Shown in pieces: positions 7,781-15,668 of a stretch of 64,000 nucleotides of DNA. Source of the stretch: CAVPJW01 sp963705525 (GTDB lineage Bacteria > Acidobacteriota > Vicinamibacteria > Vicinamibacterales > CAVPJW01); contig CAVPJW010000002.1 in the NCBI GenBank assembly GCA_963705525.1, forward strand, positions 124,001-188,000. The letters run 5' to 3'. Both the position numbers and the translations under genes were made by a program. The stretch's first letter is position 1, and each line of letters starts with the position of its first letter. The notes below the pieces were generated by a model. The model saw only the letters and a list, made by a program, of their open reading frames with translations. It was not told where the DNA came from and searched no databases.

Positions 7781-9256
7781 TCACTTTTTCTCCCATCCCC
7801 TCGGCTCTCCCTGCCACCACATCGTGTCGCGTTCGAACGCGTCTGCGATCCTGAGAATCGTGATCTCGTCGAAAGCCTTGCCGACCAGCTGCAGGCCGAC
7901 GGGCAACCCTTCTGGTGTCAGACCACAGGGGAAGCTCACGGCCGGAAGGCCGGTGAGGTTCGCGCTGACCGTGAAGACGTCAGCCAGGTACATCTGGAGG
8001 GGATCCTCGAGGCGTTCGCCGAGAGGAAAAGCCGCGGTTGGACTGGTGGGCAGTGCGATCGCGTCGACGTCAGCGAACGCACGTTCGTAGTCCTGTCGAA
8101 TCAGCGTCCGCACCTTCTGCGCTTTGAGATAGTACGCGTCGTAGTAGCCCGCGCTGAGCACGTAGGTGCCTAGCATGATCCGTCGCTTGACCTCGGCGCC
8201 GAAGCCCTTGTCGCGAGTCTGGCTGTACATTGCGTGCAGTGTGCCGTCGCGTGGGAGTGCGGCTCGAAATCCGTAGCGGACGCCGTCGTATCGCGCGAGG
8301 TTGGAGCTCGCTTCCGCCGGTGCGACCAGGTAGTAGACAGGAACCGCATAGCGGGCGTGCGGCAGCGTGATGTCGATGAGCGTTGCCCCACGGCCTTTCA
8401 ACACATCGAGCGCAGCACCCACGGCACGCGAGACGTCGCCGTCGACGCCTTCCTCATGTGACTGCTTCGGCACGCCGATGCGAGCACCCCGAATGTCTCC
8501 GTCGAGCCCCGCGGTGAAGTCCGGAACCTCCATCTTGGCGCAGGTCGAATCTCGTTCGTCCCCGCCAGCCATCACGTTCAGGATGAGTGCCGCGTCTCCG
8601 GCCGTTCGTGTCAGCGGGCCGATCTGATCGAGTGACGATGCAAACGCGAGAAGGCCGTACCGCGACACGCGTCCATAAGTGGGCTTGAGTCCGAGGACAC
8701 CGCAGAAGGAGGCCGGTTGTCGAACGGACCCGCCGGTGTCGGACCCGAGCGAGAAGCTCGCCATGCTCGACGCGACCGCCGCCGCAGAGCCGCCACTCGA
8801 CCCCCCGGGGGTTCGATCGAGCTTCCAAGGATTGCGAGTCACACCGAACGCGGAATTCTCCGTGGACGATCCCATTGCGAACTCGTCGCAGTTGGTCTTG
8901 CCCAGCACGATCGCGCCTGCCTCCTCGAGCCGCGAGATGACGGTGGCATCGTAGGGCGGGATGAAATCGTCCAGGATGCGGGAGGACGCCGTCGTCGGTA
9001 CTCCCTTGGTGCAAATGTTGTCCTTGACGGCAAAGGGGACACCAGCAAGCGGCGGGAGATCCGGGGATCGCCCACGCGCCCGGTCTATCAGTTTCGCGCG
9101 CTCGAGCGCGCGTTCGGAGGTCACGGTTTGAAACGCCCGGACAGACGGCTCGACAGCACCGATGCGATCGAGACACGACTGACAGGCTTCGACAGCGGAC
9201 AACGCACCCGCCGCAATGGCGTCGCGAATCTCGCGTGTGGTGCGGGGAGCCGGCAT
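7781..9256 (-). CDS. gatA: Asp-tRNA(Asn)/Glu-tRNA(Gln) amidotransferase subunit A
   Basis: Amidase subunit of GatCAB, 491 residues. It releases ammonia from glutamine or asparagine so that mischarged Glu-tRNA(Gln) or Asp-tRNA(Asn) can be amidated. The amidase-signature triad is visible in AVKDN (Lys), GGSSGGSAAAV (Ser) and SDTGGSVRQPA (Ser). ATG at 9256 follows the gatC stop with a 1-nt overlap (TGATG); an open frame continues upstream but lies over gatC and has no homology. gatB is not next to it and must be elsewhere. Confidence 0.96.
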   Translation of the reverse strand: MPAPRTTREIRDAIAAGALSAVEACQSCLDRIGAVEPSVRAFQTVTSERALERAKLIDRARGRSPDLPPLAGVPFAVKDNICTKGVPTTASSRILDDFIPPYDATVISRLEEAGAIVLGKTNCDEFAMGSSTENSAFGVTRNPWKLDRTPGGSSGGSAAAVASSMASFSLGSDTGGSVRQPASFCGVLGLKPTYGRVSRYGLLAFASSLDQIGPLTRTAGDAALILNVMAGGDERDSTCAKMEVPDFTAGLDGDIRGARIGVPKQSHEEGVDGDVSRAVGAALDVLKGRGATLIDITLPHARYAVPVYYLVAPAEASSNLARYDGVRYGFRAALPRDGTLHAMYSQTRDKGFGAEVKRRIMLGTYVLSAGYYDAYYLKAQKVRTLIRQDYERAFADVDAIALPTSPTAAFPLGERLEDPLQMYLADVFTVSANLTGLPAVSFPCGLTPEGLPVGLQLVGKAFDEITILRIADAFERDTMWWQGEPRGWEKK

Positions 9257-9555
9257 CAGCCGATGACCCGGGGGACCTTGAAGAGGCCGTGTACGGTCGC
9301 GGCGTCCGGCGCGTTGGCCAGCGCTTCGGCGGTAGAGAGCGACGGTCGCACCTCGTCGGGCCGATCTGGCGACGCGGTCGTCATGACATAGGCGGTTGGC
9401 GCGATGTCTGTCGTGTCGATGGCGCTGATCTCGTTGACGTACTCCAGGATGTCCGCGAGCTGACGCGTGAGCATCGTCTGCTCGTCGTCGGTTAACTCCA
9501 GTTGAGCCAGCGCGGCAACACGCAGCACGTCGGTTTTCGTCAGTCGATCGGCCAT
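9256..9555 (-). CDS. gatC: Asp-tRNA(Asn)/Glu-tRNA(Gln) amidotransferase subunit C
   Basis: Small subunit that stabilises GatA in the GatCAB complex; 99 residues from ATG 9555 (MADRLTKTDVLRVAALAQLEL, the usual N-terminus). The helical N-terminal part contains LTDDEQTMLTRQLADILEYV, and the C-terminal loop ends near LFKVPRVIG, the conserved tail. A TAGCAT hexamer on the minus strand (9566-9561) ends 5 nt before the start, in a gap shared with the divergent Memo gene. Confidence 0.93.
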   Translation of the reverse strand: MADRLTKTDVLRVAALAQLELTDDEQTMLTRQLADILEYVNEISAIDTTDIAPTAYVMTTASPDRPDEVRPSLSTAEALANAPDAATVHGLFKVPRVIG

Positions 9556-9560
9556 GCGTG

Positions 9561-9570
9561 ATGCTAACAT
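9561..9570. promoter_or_regulatory. Overlapping divergent -10 elements between gatC and the Memo-like gene
   Basis: On the plus strand an extended -10 (TG-C-TAACAT, hexamer 9565-9570) ends 7 nt before GTG 9578, which predicts a leaderless transcript. On the minus strand TAGCAT (9566-9561) ends 5 nt before ATG 9555. The two elements overlap, so polymerase binding for one gene may exclude the other. Confidence 0.4.
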
Positions 9571-9577
9571 CCGGACT

Positions 9578-10411
9578 GTGGTGCTGCAATTGACGCGGCC
9601 CGCGACCTTTGCCGGACGATGGTATCCGGATCGCCCGGAGCGCCTCTCTCAGGATGTCGCGAAGTACCTGTCGGCGGCGGCGCGCGGCCCCGACGGGGAG
9701 CTCCTCGCGATCATCGCACCGCACGCCGGGTTGATGTACTCGGGCCCGGTGGCCGCGTTCGCGTACTCGATGCTGGAGCACCGCGCGTTCGATGTGGCGG
9801 TGCTCGTCGGGCCGTCACACTACGAGGGATTCGAAGGCGTCGCGATCCAGTCGCACGGGAGCTTTGCCACGCCTCTGGGACCGATGCCGATCGACGAAGA
9901 GTGTGCCGCGAAGATTGCAGAAGGCACACCGCTGATCGTCGAAGATCGCATGACCCACGCGGGCGAGCACTCCCTGGAGATGCAGCTGCCGTTTCTGCGA
10001 ACCGTGCAGCCGGGCATCCGCATCGTCCCGCTTTTGATGGGCTATCAGAAGCGCGCCACTGTCATCGCGCTGGCTGGAGCGTTGACCCGAGCGCTGGCCG
10101 GACGGCGCGCGGTGCTGATCGCGAGCACCGATCTCTCGCACTATCACGACGCCGTGACTGCGAGAACGCTCGATGACGAGGTGATGGATTTCGTGCGGAG
10201 ATTCGATCCCGAGGGGCTGATGTCGGCGCTCGAACGCCGCCCTGAGCATGCTTGCGGTGGAGGGCCGACCGTTTCCGTGATGCTCGCGGCGCGATCGATG
10301 GGCGCAACGGATTCCGCGATTCTGCGATACGGAGATTCTGGAGACGTGTCCGGCGATAAGGACGCAGTGGTCGGCTATCTGGCCTCTGCGTTCGGGCGCT
10401 TCACGACCTAG
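9578..10411 (+). CDS. amrB: AmmeMemoRadiSam system protein B (Memo family)
   Basis: Memo-family protein of about 277 residues, related to extradiol dioxygenases. The metal-binding pattern is visible: IIAPHAGLMYSGP, LVGPSHYEGFEG, HAGEHSLEMQLPF and ASTDLSHYHD. Its enzymatic role is unsettled; bacterial genomes often keep it with an AMMECR1 protein and a radical SAM enzyme. The first GTG after the TAACAT box (9578) is preferred; an upstream in-frame start at 9554 would overlap gatC. The AMMECR1 partner follows 16 nt downstream, but no radical SAM gene lies in the window. Confidence 0.87.
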   Translation: MVLQLTRPATFAGRWYPDRPERLSQDVAKYLSAAARGPDGELLAIIAPHAGLMYSGPVAAFAYSMLEHRAFDVAVLVGPSHYEGFEGVAIQSHGSFATPLGPMPIDEECAAKIAEGTPLIVEDRMTHAGEHSLEMQLPFLRTVQPGIRIVPLLMGYQKRATVIALAGALTRALAGRRAVLIASTDLSHYHDAVTARTLDDEVMDFVRRFDPEGLMSALERRPEHACGGGPTVSVMLAARSMGATDSAILRYGDSGDVSGDKDAVVGYLASAFGRFTT

Positions 10412-10427
10412 TTGAGAAGCAGCAGCC

Positions 10428-10973
10428 ATGCCGACTGGCGTCCCCAATCACGAGCGCGCATCTCTCTTGAAACTTGCGCGCCTCGCGATCGAGGCGGAGG
10501 TTGCCGGCCGCGCCATCGAGTTGATGCCGGCCGCGGCTGAACTCCGACGTCCTGCCGGGGCATTCGTCACCTTGACGCTGGACGGAGAGCTCCGCGGCTG
10601 CATCGGCTATCCCGAAGCGGACCAGCCACTCGTGGACGTGGTCGTGCGCTGCGCCGTCGCGGCCGCCTCGCAGGATCCGCGCTTCGAGCCTCTCACGATC
10701 CTCGAGCTCGCCGAGACCCACATCGAGATTTCCGTGCTCACTCCGCTGCAGCTCGTTCGCGAGGTGACGGAGATCGTCGTTGGACGCGATGGATTGGTCG
10801 TGCAGCTGGACCAGCGTCGCGGACTGCTTTTGCCTCAAGTAGCCGGTGAGCGGGGATGGACGCGGGAGACCTTCCTGACGCAGACAAGTCTCAAGGCCGG
10901 TCTGACCGCGGACGCATGGCAATCCGGCGCGCAGATCTTCAGGTTTGAGGCGGAGGTGTTCGGCGAGGAGTGA
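10428..10973 (+). CDS. amrA: AmmeMemoRadiSam system protein A (AMMECR1 domain)
   Basis: AMMECR1-domain protein of 181 residues. The diagnostic LRGCIGYPE motif (family RGCIG) lies near residue 57, followed by AASQDPRFEPLT and IEISVLTPLQL, all typical. Its biochemical role is unknown; it is inferred to act with the Memo protein encoded just upstream. The gene is complete, in the same operon, and its stop is 3 nt from the end of the convergent YdjM-type gene. Confidence 0.88.
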   Translation: MPTGVPNHERASLLKLARLAIEAEVAGRAIELMPAAAELRRPAGAFVTLTLDGELRGCIGYPEADQPLVDVVVRCAVAAASQDPRFEPLTILELAETHIEISVLTPLQLVREVTEIVVGRDGLVVQLDQRRGLLLPQVAGERGWTRETFLTQTSLKAGLTADAWQSGAQIFRFEAEVFGEE

Positions 10974-10976
10974 CCG

Positions 10977-12053
10977 TCAGTCCTCCAGGCGCTCCGCGAT
11001 GATGGTCCCTTGTCGATCCAGCCGGACGATAACTCTGAAGAGTCCGCCGATTCTGAGATCGCCCTCCCGTGGACTCGCAGGCAGCTCGCGGATGAATCTG
11101 AGATCCTGCAACTGCACGGTGATCTCGCCACCGTCATCGTGAACGATCGCACGCGGCAAGCGTGCGAAGCTCATGAATACCCGCGAGCTCCTCGCCTGAA
11201 GCGCCCTGCCTGCCCAATGTGCGTCGCCAGCGGGCGCCCTGACCGATCGCTCTCTGCCGGCCTTCTGGAGAAGGTCGATTTCGATGAGCTCGTACCCATC
11301 CGGGCGATGACGGATGATCCTCCATTGGAAGGGTGAGAGAAATCGCGGCACGGCAACGGCCCGGCATCGACGCTCAATTGACATTCCTGGAGAAGGGTTT
11401 GCGAGACACGGCGCCAGTTTGCCCGCGTCGGGAAGGCCGCTCCACCTGTCTAGGGCGATCAGTCCTCGGCTGACCTCTCCCGCTCGTTTCAACGCCAGAC
11501 TGTGTGCGGTCGCTCGCAGCGAGACGTGACTGATCAGAATAGCCGCGACAACACCGAAGATGCGTAAACGAGCATCGGGATGACGTGCCATGGCCATGAG
11601 GCCGGCGATCAGAGCGACCCAGACATAGATATCGATGATGGGCAGCCAGTCGAACGCGAACCAGGTCGTCAAGAACGGGCTGAGAAGCCGCGTGCCATAC
11701 GACGTCGGCAGATCCATGAGGACATGAAGGAGCGCGCCGCAGACGCCAAGACCAGTCAGCCGGAACCAGTTGCGCTGATCTTGCGACGTTCCCCTCGGCT
11801 CGCTCCGGAACGGGCGGCTGAATGCCGCGACCAGGAGCCCGCAGAAGATGCCCAGACCCAGCACGCCCAGCGGGCCGTGCGTGGGCCCGCGGTGGGCCTC
11901 GAGGTATGCGCTTCCGCCCGTGAAGGCCGCGACGATGTCCACGTCGGGGGCGTTTGAGGAGAGGAGAAGCACGGCCGTCGTTCCCGGGCCCGTTTTTCTG
12001 AAGACCGAGCGCGCCATCGTGAGCGCGACGAGTGAATGCGTCAGGTTGTCCAC
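10977..12053 (-). CDS. YdjM/DUF457-family membrane metal-dependent hydrolase with C-terminal soluble domain
   Basis: A 358-residue inner-membrane protein. The N-terminal part has the YdjM pattern (DNLTHSLVALTMAR, SSNAPDVDIV, HRGPTHGPLG) with histidines and aspartates that probably bind metal, and four or five membrane helices up to about residue 200. The C-terminal 150 residues are soluble and not recognised. GTG start at 12053 is right before DNLTHS; the open frame upstream has no homology. Divergent from the phospholipase-like gene by 36 nt. Function of the family is not established. Confidence 0.75.
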   Translation of the reverse strand: MDNLTHSLVALTMARSVFRKTGPGTTAVLLLSSNAPDVDIVAAFTGGSAYLEAHRGPTHGPLGVLGLGIFCGLLVAAFSRPFRSEPRGTSQDQRNWFRLTGLGVCGALLHVLMDLPTSYGTRLLSPFLTTWFAFDWLPIIDIYVWVALIAGLMAMARHPDARLRIFGVVAAILISHVSLRATAHSLALKRAGEVSRGLIALDRWSGLPDAGKLAPCLANPSPGMSIERRCRAVAVPRFLSPFQWRIIRHRPDGYELIEIDLLQKAGRERSVRAPAGDAHWAGRALQARSSRVFMSFARLPRAIVHDDGGEITVQLQDLRFIRELPASPREGDLRIGGLFRVIVRLDRQGTIIAERLED

Positions 12054-12076
12054 GAACGATTGACCGCGTCTGCCTC

Positions 12077-12089
12077 TACTATATAGAGG
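12077..12089 (+). promoter_or_regulatory. -10 box for a leaderless start, inside a small palindrome
   Basis: TACTAT (12077-12082) ends 7 nt before ATG 12090. The same bases form a palindrome with arms CCTCTA (12073-12078) and TAGAGG (12084-12089). On the minus strand the reverse gives TATAGT (12083-12078), 24 nt before the GTG at 12053, so one site may serve both divergent genes. Confidence 0.45.
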
Positions 12090-12965
12090 ATGTGGCGTGC
12101 CCTTCTTTGCCTTGCCCTGGCTTTCTCGTGGCCCATCTCGCTGCAAGCCTGGGGATTTGACGTCCATCGCTTCATCAGCGACCGCGCCGTGGACCGGCTC
12201 CCGGAGCGGCTCCGCGCCTTTTACGAGAGTCGTCGCGCCTTCTTCGTCGAGCACAGCGTCGATCCCGATCTGTGGCGCATCGCGGGATTCGCGGACGAAC
12301 CCCCTCGACACTTCCTGGATCTCGACGCGTACGGTTCGTATCCTTTCCGTGAACTGCCTCGCGACATGAGCGACGCCATTCGAAAGTTCGGCCAGTCGGC
12401 CGTGTCCCGAAACGGGGTACTGCCGTGGCGAACCCAGGAGATGTACGAACGTCTCCGGCAGGCGTTCATGCAGGCGGGTCAGCGCGAAACCGAAGGAAAC
12501 AGCATCGATCTGGCGTTTCTTTCAGCCGCGATTGCTCATTACGCCGCCGATGCCCACGTGCCATTCCACGCGGTGGTCAATTACGACGGACAACTCACGA
12601 ACCAGAAAGGGATTCACGCGCGCTTCGAGACTCTGCTCTTCGATCGGTTTCACGATCGGCTCACCGTCAGTCCTTCCCCGATCGCCGCAGCAAGCGAAGC
12701 GCGCGATCCGGTGTTCGAGGCTCTGAAGAGCGGCTCGCTCCTCGTCGAGCCCCTGCTCAAGGCCGATCGCGAGGCGGCGCTCGAAGGCAGCGGTTACGAC
12801 AGTCGGTACTTCGAGGCATTTTTTGGCAAGGCGAAGCCTGTCCTGGAGCGGCGCCTGGCCGAATCCATTGCGCTCGTCGCAGCGCTTCTTACGGGTGCGT
12901 GGGAAGGTGCGGGACAACCCGCGCTTGCGACGCAGAGGTCAGGAGGCGGCAAGCGGGCACGATAA
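12090..12965 (+). CDS. Secreted zinc-dependent phospholipase C / S1-P1 nuclease-like protein
   Basis: A 291-residue exported protein. A signal peptide of about 20 residues ends in SLQA, leaving WGFDVHR at the mature N-terminus; in this fold the N-terminal Trp is itself a zinc ligand. Further ligands are likely in the HYAADAHVPFHA motif near residue 152, which matches the HxxxDxHxPxH pattern of phospholipase C and S1/P1 nucleases. Length fits the family. It could cleave phosphodiesters in lipids or nucleic acids in the periplasm; the substrate cannot be told. Convergent with the next gene, 8 nt apart. Confidence 0.75.
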   Translation: MWRALLCLALAFSWPISLQAWGFDVHRFISDRAVDRLPERLRAFYESRRAFFVEHSVDPDLWRIAGFADEPPRHFLDLDAYGSYPFRELPRDMSDAIRKFGQSAVSRNGVLPWRTQEMYERLRQAFMQAGQRETEGNSIDLAFLSAAIAHYAADAHVPFHAVVNYDGQLTNQKGIHARFETLLFDRFHDRLTVSPSPIAAASEARDPVFEALKSGSLLVEPLLKADREAALEGSGYDSRYFEAFFGKAKPVLERRLAESIALVAALLTGAWEGAGQPALATQRSGGGKRAR

Positions 12966-12973
12966 CCGGTGCT

Positions 12974-13672
12974 TCACTTTGCCTCAACAGGCTCGAGCGT
13001 CCTCAGACGCGTGCGATCTGCCGGCACTTCAAGATTCATCATCCATTGCTCTGGCGAATCTGCGCTTGCGGACGGCGCCGCACGGCGGATCCGGACGTCG
13101 TATCGACCAGCCGGCAACACGAACAACTGATAGTCGGACGACTTGAGCGGCGCGCCGGCGGGCGTACGTGCGGCCGCGGCTGATGGTGCCGTCGCGACCG
13201 AGGTGAATGCGGCGACGTCGTACGCCGATGCGTCGCGGGCGGCATGGAGCGATGTCATCTGCAGCGCTCCGAAGCGCGGCCTGAAGTTGATCACCTCGAG
13301 GTGGCGGTCCGGTTCGTCTGGATACCGCGTGATGACGAGTCGTTCGGTCCATTTCACGTTCACGACCGCTCCGTCGTGCACTCTGACCGCCTGGACGTCG
13401 TAAACGAGCGGCGGCAGGTAGACCACCAGCAGGCCGTCCGCGAAATCGATGTTCCGACGCTCAGTGCGCGAGCCTGACTGATAGATCCGAAGGTGCGTCT
13501 CGCTGCTCACCTCTTGCGATCCATCAAAGGCCCGGAACTCGCACCGAACAGGCTCGTCGGCGAGGGGAGCCGGCCCCGGTGCCGGGGGCGGCGGCGGGAC
13601 TGTCGGCGCCTGGGCAAATGTCAGGCTCGCCCACAGACCGACTACACCGGCGAGGGTCAGGGTCCGGGCCAT
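12974..13672 (-). CDS. Secreted protein of unknown function
   Basis: A 232-residue protein with a clear signal peptide (MARTLTLAGVVGLWASLTFAQA) followed by a proline-rich segment (residues about 23-40) and a beta-rich body with no motif I recognise. ATG 13672 is chosen because the signal peptide begins there and a TATAAT hexamer on the minus strand lies 10 nt upstream. An in-frame start further upstream adds 24 residues without hydrophobic character. Probably periplasmic or surface-exposed. Confidence 0.65.
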   Translation of the reverse strand: MARTLTLAGVVGLWASLTFAQAPTVPPPPPAPGPAPLADEPVRCEFRAFDGSQEVSSETHLRIYQSGSRTERRNIDFADGLLVVYLPPLVYDVQAVRVHDGAVVNVKWTERLVITRYPDEPDRHLEVINFRPRFGALQMTSLHAARDASAYDVAAFTSVATAPSAAAARTPAGAPLKSSDYQLFVLPAGRYDVRIRRAAPSASADSPEQWMMNLEVPADRTRLRTLEPVEAK

Positions 13673-13682
13673 GAAGAGCGGA

Positions 13683-13688
13683 ATTATA
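13683..13688 (-). promoter_or_regulatory. -10 box TATAAT close to the start codon
   Basis: On the minus strand TATAAT (13688-13683) ends 10 nt before ATG 13672. No Shine-Dalgarno is seen between them, so the transcript would have a leader of only a few nucleotides. Confidence 0.4.
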
Positions 13689-13763
13689 GATTCGCTTCTC
13701 GGTGCCGGTCGAGTGTCTGGCGGGCAGATTCGGCAGGTCGTCAACAGCCGCGAATCGGTGTGC

Positions 13764-13769
13764 TATCTT
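13764..13769 (+). promoter_or_regulatory. Extended -10 box ahead of the Mit_KHE1-like gene
   Basis: TG-C-TATCTT (hexamer 13764-13769) ends 8 nt before ATG 13778, with no Shine-Dalgarno between, again predicting a leaderless message. Confidence 0.4.
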
Positions 13770-13777
13770 ACGGTCCA

Positions 13778-14472
13778 ATGGAGGTTTACGTCCTGCCGCT
13801 CGGAGGGAATCGCTACAAGCTGTACTGCGAAACCCCAGACAGTGATGACGAATCGCACGACGGTCCGCCCGGGACCCTGATTCGCCGCCTCAAGGTCTGG
13901 GTTCGAATCGAACCTGGACAAGCTAGAGCGTGAGCATGTGAGGCGTGAGAGCGGAGGAGAGTCGACGGCCGGGAACCGGCTGGTGGGCTCGCCTTCAGAT
14001 GCGCTTGCGTGGCTGGATTGCCGAGAAGATTGCCGAGCAGCGGCTGCTCTGGCGCCTGCACGGACGTTCGGCAGCCGCTCTCGTCTTTCCGCGCGATCTT
14101 TCGCAGCAGGACGCCGACGTCCTCTTGCGACGCATGCTTCGTCGTGACCTCGACCAACATTGGTTCTGGCTGGCGATCGACGGTGTCGCGTTCGTCTTGT
14201 CGGCGCTGCTGGCGCTCGTTCCCGGTCCGAATCTCGTGGCGTACTACTTCGCGTTCAGGGTCGCGGGGCATTATCTTTCCATTCGCGGCGCGCGGCAGGG
14301 GCTCGATCGCATTCAGTGGACGTTCGAACCGAGCGCGGACCTCGAGGATCTCCGGCAGGCGATTGCGCTCGGACGGCGTGAACGCCAGACGCGCGTGGCC
14401 GAAATCGCGTCGCGGCTGCGGTTGGAACACCTGCCGCGCTTTGTCGAGCGGACCTGCGCTCGGGCCGCGTGA
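13778..14472 (+). pseudogene. Mit_KHE1-like (K+/H+ exchange-related) membrane protein with two frameshifts
   Basis: Three segments in three frames read as one protein: MEVYVLPLGGNRYKLYCE to RRLKVW, then FESNLDKLEREHVRRES, then GTGWWARLQMRLRGWIAEKIAEQ onward. Both junctions are GGG runs (13899-13901 and 13971-13973); dropping one G at each restores about 230 residues. The C-terminal part has SALLALVPGPNLVAYYF and GHYLSIRGARQGL, which I associate with the mitochondrial K+-H+ exchange-related family. It has one or two membrane helices near its middle. The family link is from memory of the pattern. Either a dead gene or a sequence artefact. Confidence 0.55.
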
Positions 14473-14478
14473 TATACT
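14473..14478 (+). promoter_or_regulatory. Possible -10 box for the lpxD operon
   Basis: TATACT at 14473-14478 directly follows the preceding stop codon and lies 61 nt before the lpxD start. No good -35 is seen. It would drive the lpxD-M16-M16-lpxB run. Confidence 0.3.
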
Positions 14479-14539
14479 GCAGCGGCCGCAGGACATCAGA
14501 CGCTGAGCAATCGATCCCGACGGCCTTCCTGAACCGCTC

Positions 14540-15589
14540 TTGAAGCTGCGCGAACTCGCCGAGCGCCTCGGTTGTCAGCTCGAAGGTGATGGCGATCTCG
14601 ACATCCATCGAGTCGCCGGCATCGAGCAGGCGGGTCCGGGTGACGTCACCTTCTTCGCCAATCCCAAATACGCCGCCGCGGTTCGTACAACCAGAGCGTC
14701 GGCCATCATCGTGCCGGAGGACGTGCAGGGAGTACCCTGCGCGCGTCTCCAGACATCTCAGCCCTATCTCGCGTTCGCGAATGCTCTCCGCCTGTTTTCG
14801 ATCTCTGCGGCACCGCCTGCGGGCATCGATGCCAGGTCCGCCATTTCCTCCGATGCTCGGCTCGGCGTCGACGTCGCCGTTGGACCGTTCGTTGCGATCG
14901 GCCGCAGGGTGCGCATCGGGCGCGGATGCATCATCTATCCCAACGTCACCATCGGCGACGACGCCACCATCGGTGACCACTGTACGATTCATTCCAGCGT
15001 GTCGATCCGTGAAGGCGTGCAGATTGGCCATCGCGTGATTCTGCAGAACGGCGTCGTCGTCGGGAGCGACGGCTATGGATTCGTTCGCGCGGCAGACGGC
15101 TCGCACCAGAAGATTCCGCAGGCGGCCATCGTCGTCATCGAAGACGACGTGGAGGTCGGCGCCAATTCGGCGATCGATCGCCCGGCCGTCGGCGAGACGC
15201 GCATCAAGGCCGGCACGAAGATCGACAATCTCGTCCAGATCGGCCACGGCGTCACCATCGGGCGGCGCGCACTGCTCGCGGCGCAGGTGGGCATCGCCGG
15301 GAGCACGACGATCGGAGACGATGTGACGCTGGCGGGTCAAGTGGGCGTGGCCGGACACCTGAACATCGGCCAGGGGACGATCGCCACGGCGCAGACCGGC
15401 ATCCCCAATTCGCTCGAGCCGGGCTCTTTCGTCTCCGGTTATCCGGCCATCGAAAACCGCGAATGGCTGCGGGCGTCCGCGATCTTCCGTCGCCTTCCGC
15501 GCCTGAAGCGCGCCATCGCGAACCTCGAACGCCGGCTCGCCGAGCTCGAGGAGCGGCTTGCCGCGCGGCCGGTCTCTCGCAATCGCTGA
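14540..15589 (+). CDS. lpxD: UDP-3-O-acylglucosamine N-acyltransferase
   Basis: Third step of lipid A synthesis: adds a hydroxyacyl chain from acyl-ACP to UDP-3-O-acylglucosamine. The 349-residue protein has the N-terminal uridine-binding domain (KLRELAERLGCQL, AGPGDVTFFANPKY), then a left-handed beta helix of hexapeptide repeats (about residues 100-290, for example IGRGCIIYPNVTIG) and a C-terminal helical region. The catalytic His is in QIGHGV. TTG at 14540 gives the standard N-terminus. lpxB lies three genes downstream in the same direction. Confidence 0.95.
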   Translation: MKLRELAERLGCQLEGDGDLDIHRVAGIEQAGPGDVTFFANPKYAAAVRTTRASAIIVPEDVQGVPCARLQTSQPYLAFANALRLFSISAAPPAGIDARSAISSDARLGVDVAVGPFVAIGRRVRIGRGCIIYPNVTIGDDATIGDHCTIHSSVSIREGVQIGHRVILQNGVVVGSDGYGFVRAADGSHQKIPQAAIVVIEDDVEVGANSAIDRPAVGETRIKAGTKIDNLVQIGHGVTIGRRALLAAQVGIAGSTTIGDDVTLAGQVGVAGHLNIGQGTIATAQTGIPNSLEPGSFVSGYPAIENREWLRASAIFRRLPRLKRAIANLERRLAELEERLAARPVSRNR

Positions 15590-15654
15590 CGGCGATCGAC
15601 CACCCTTCCCTCGCTCACCGGCCACATTCCTCGCGGCGCCGAGCCCGGTCGTGA

Positions 15655-15660
15655 CATAAT
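15655..15660 (+). promoter_or_regulatory. -10 box ahead of the first M16 gene
   Basis: TG-A-CATAAT (hexamer 15655-15660) ends 8 nt before ATG 15669. It suggests the M16 pair has its own promoter and a leaderless start although it follows lpxD by only 79 nt. Confidence 0.35.
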
Positions 15661-15668
15661 CGGAGCTC

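Noticed and set aside
9257..9781. An N-terminal extension of gatA
   Set aside because: It covers gatC in a different frame; the amidase N-terminus begins at 9256.
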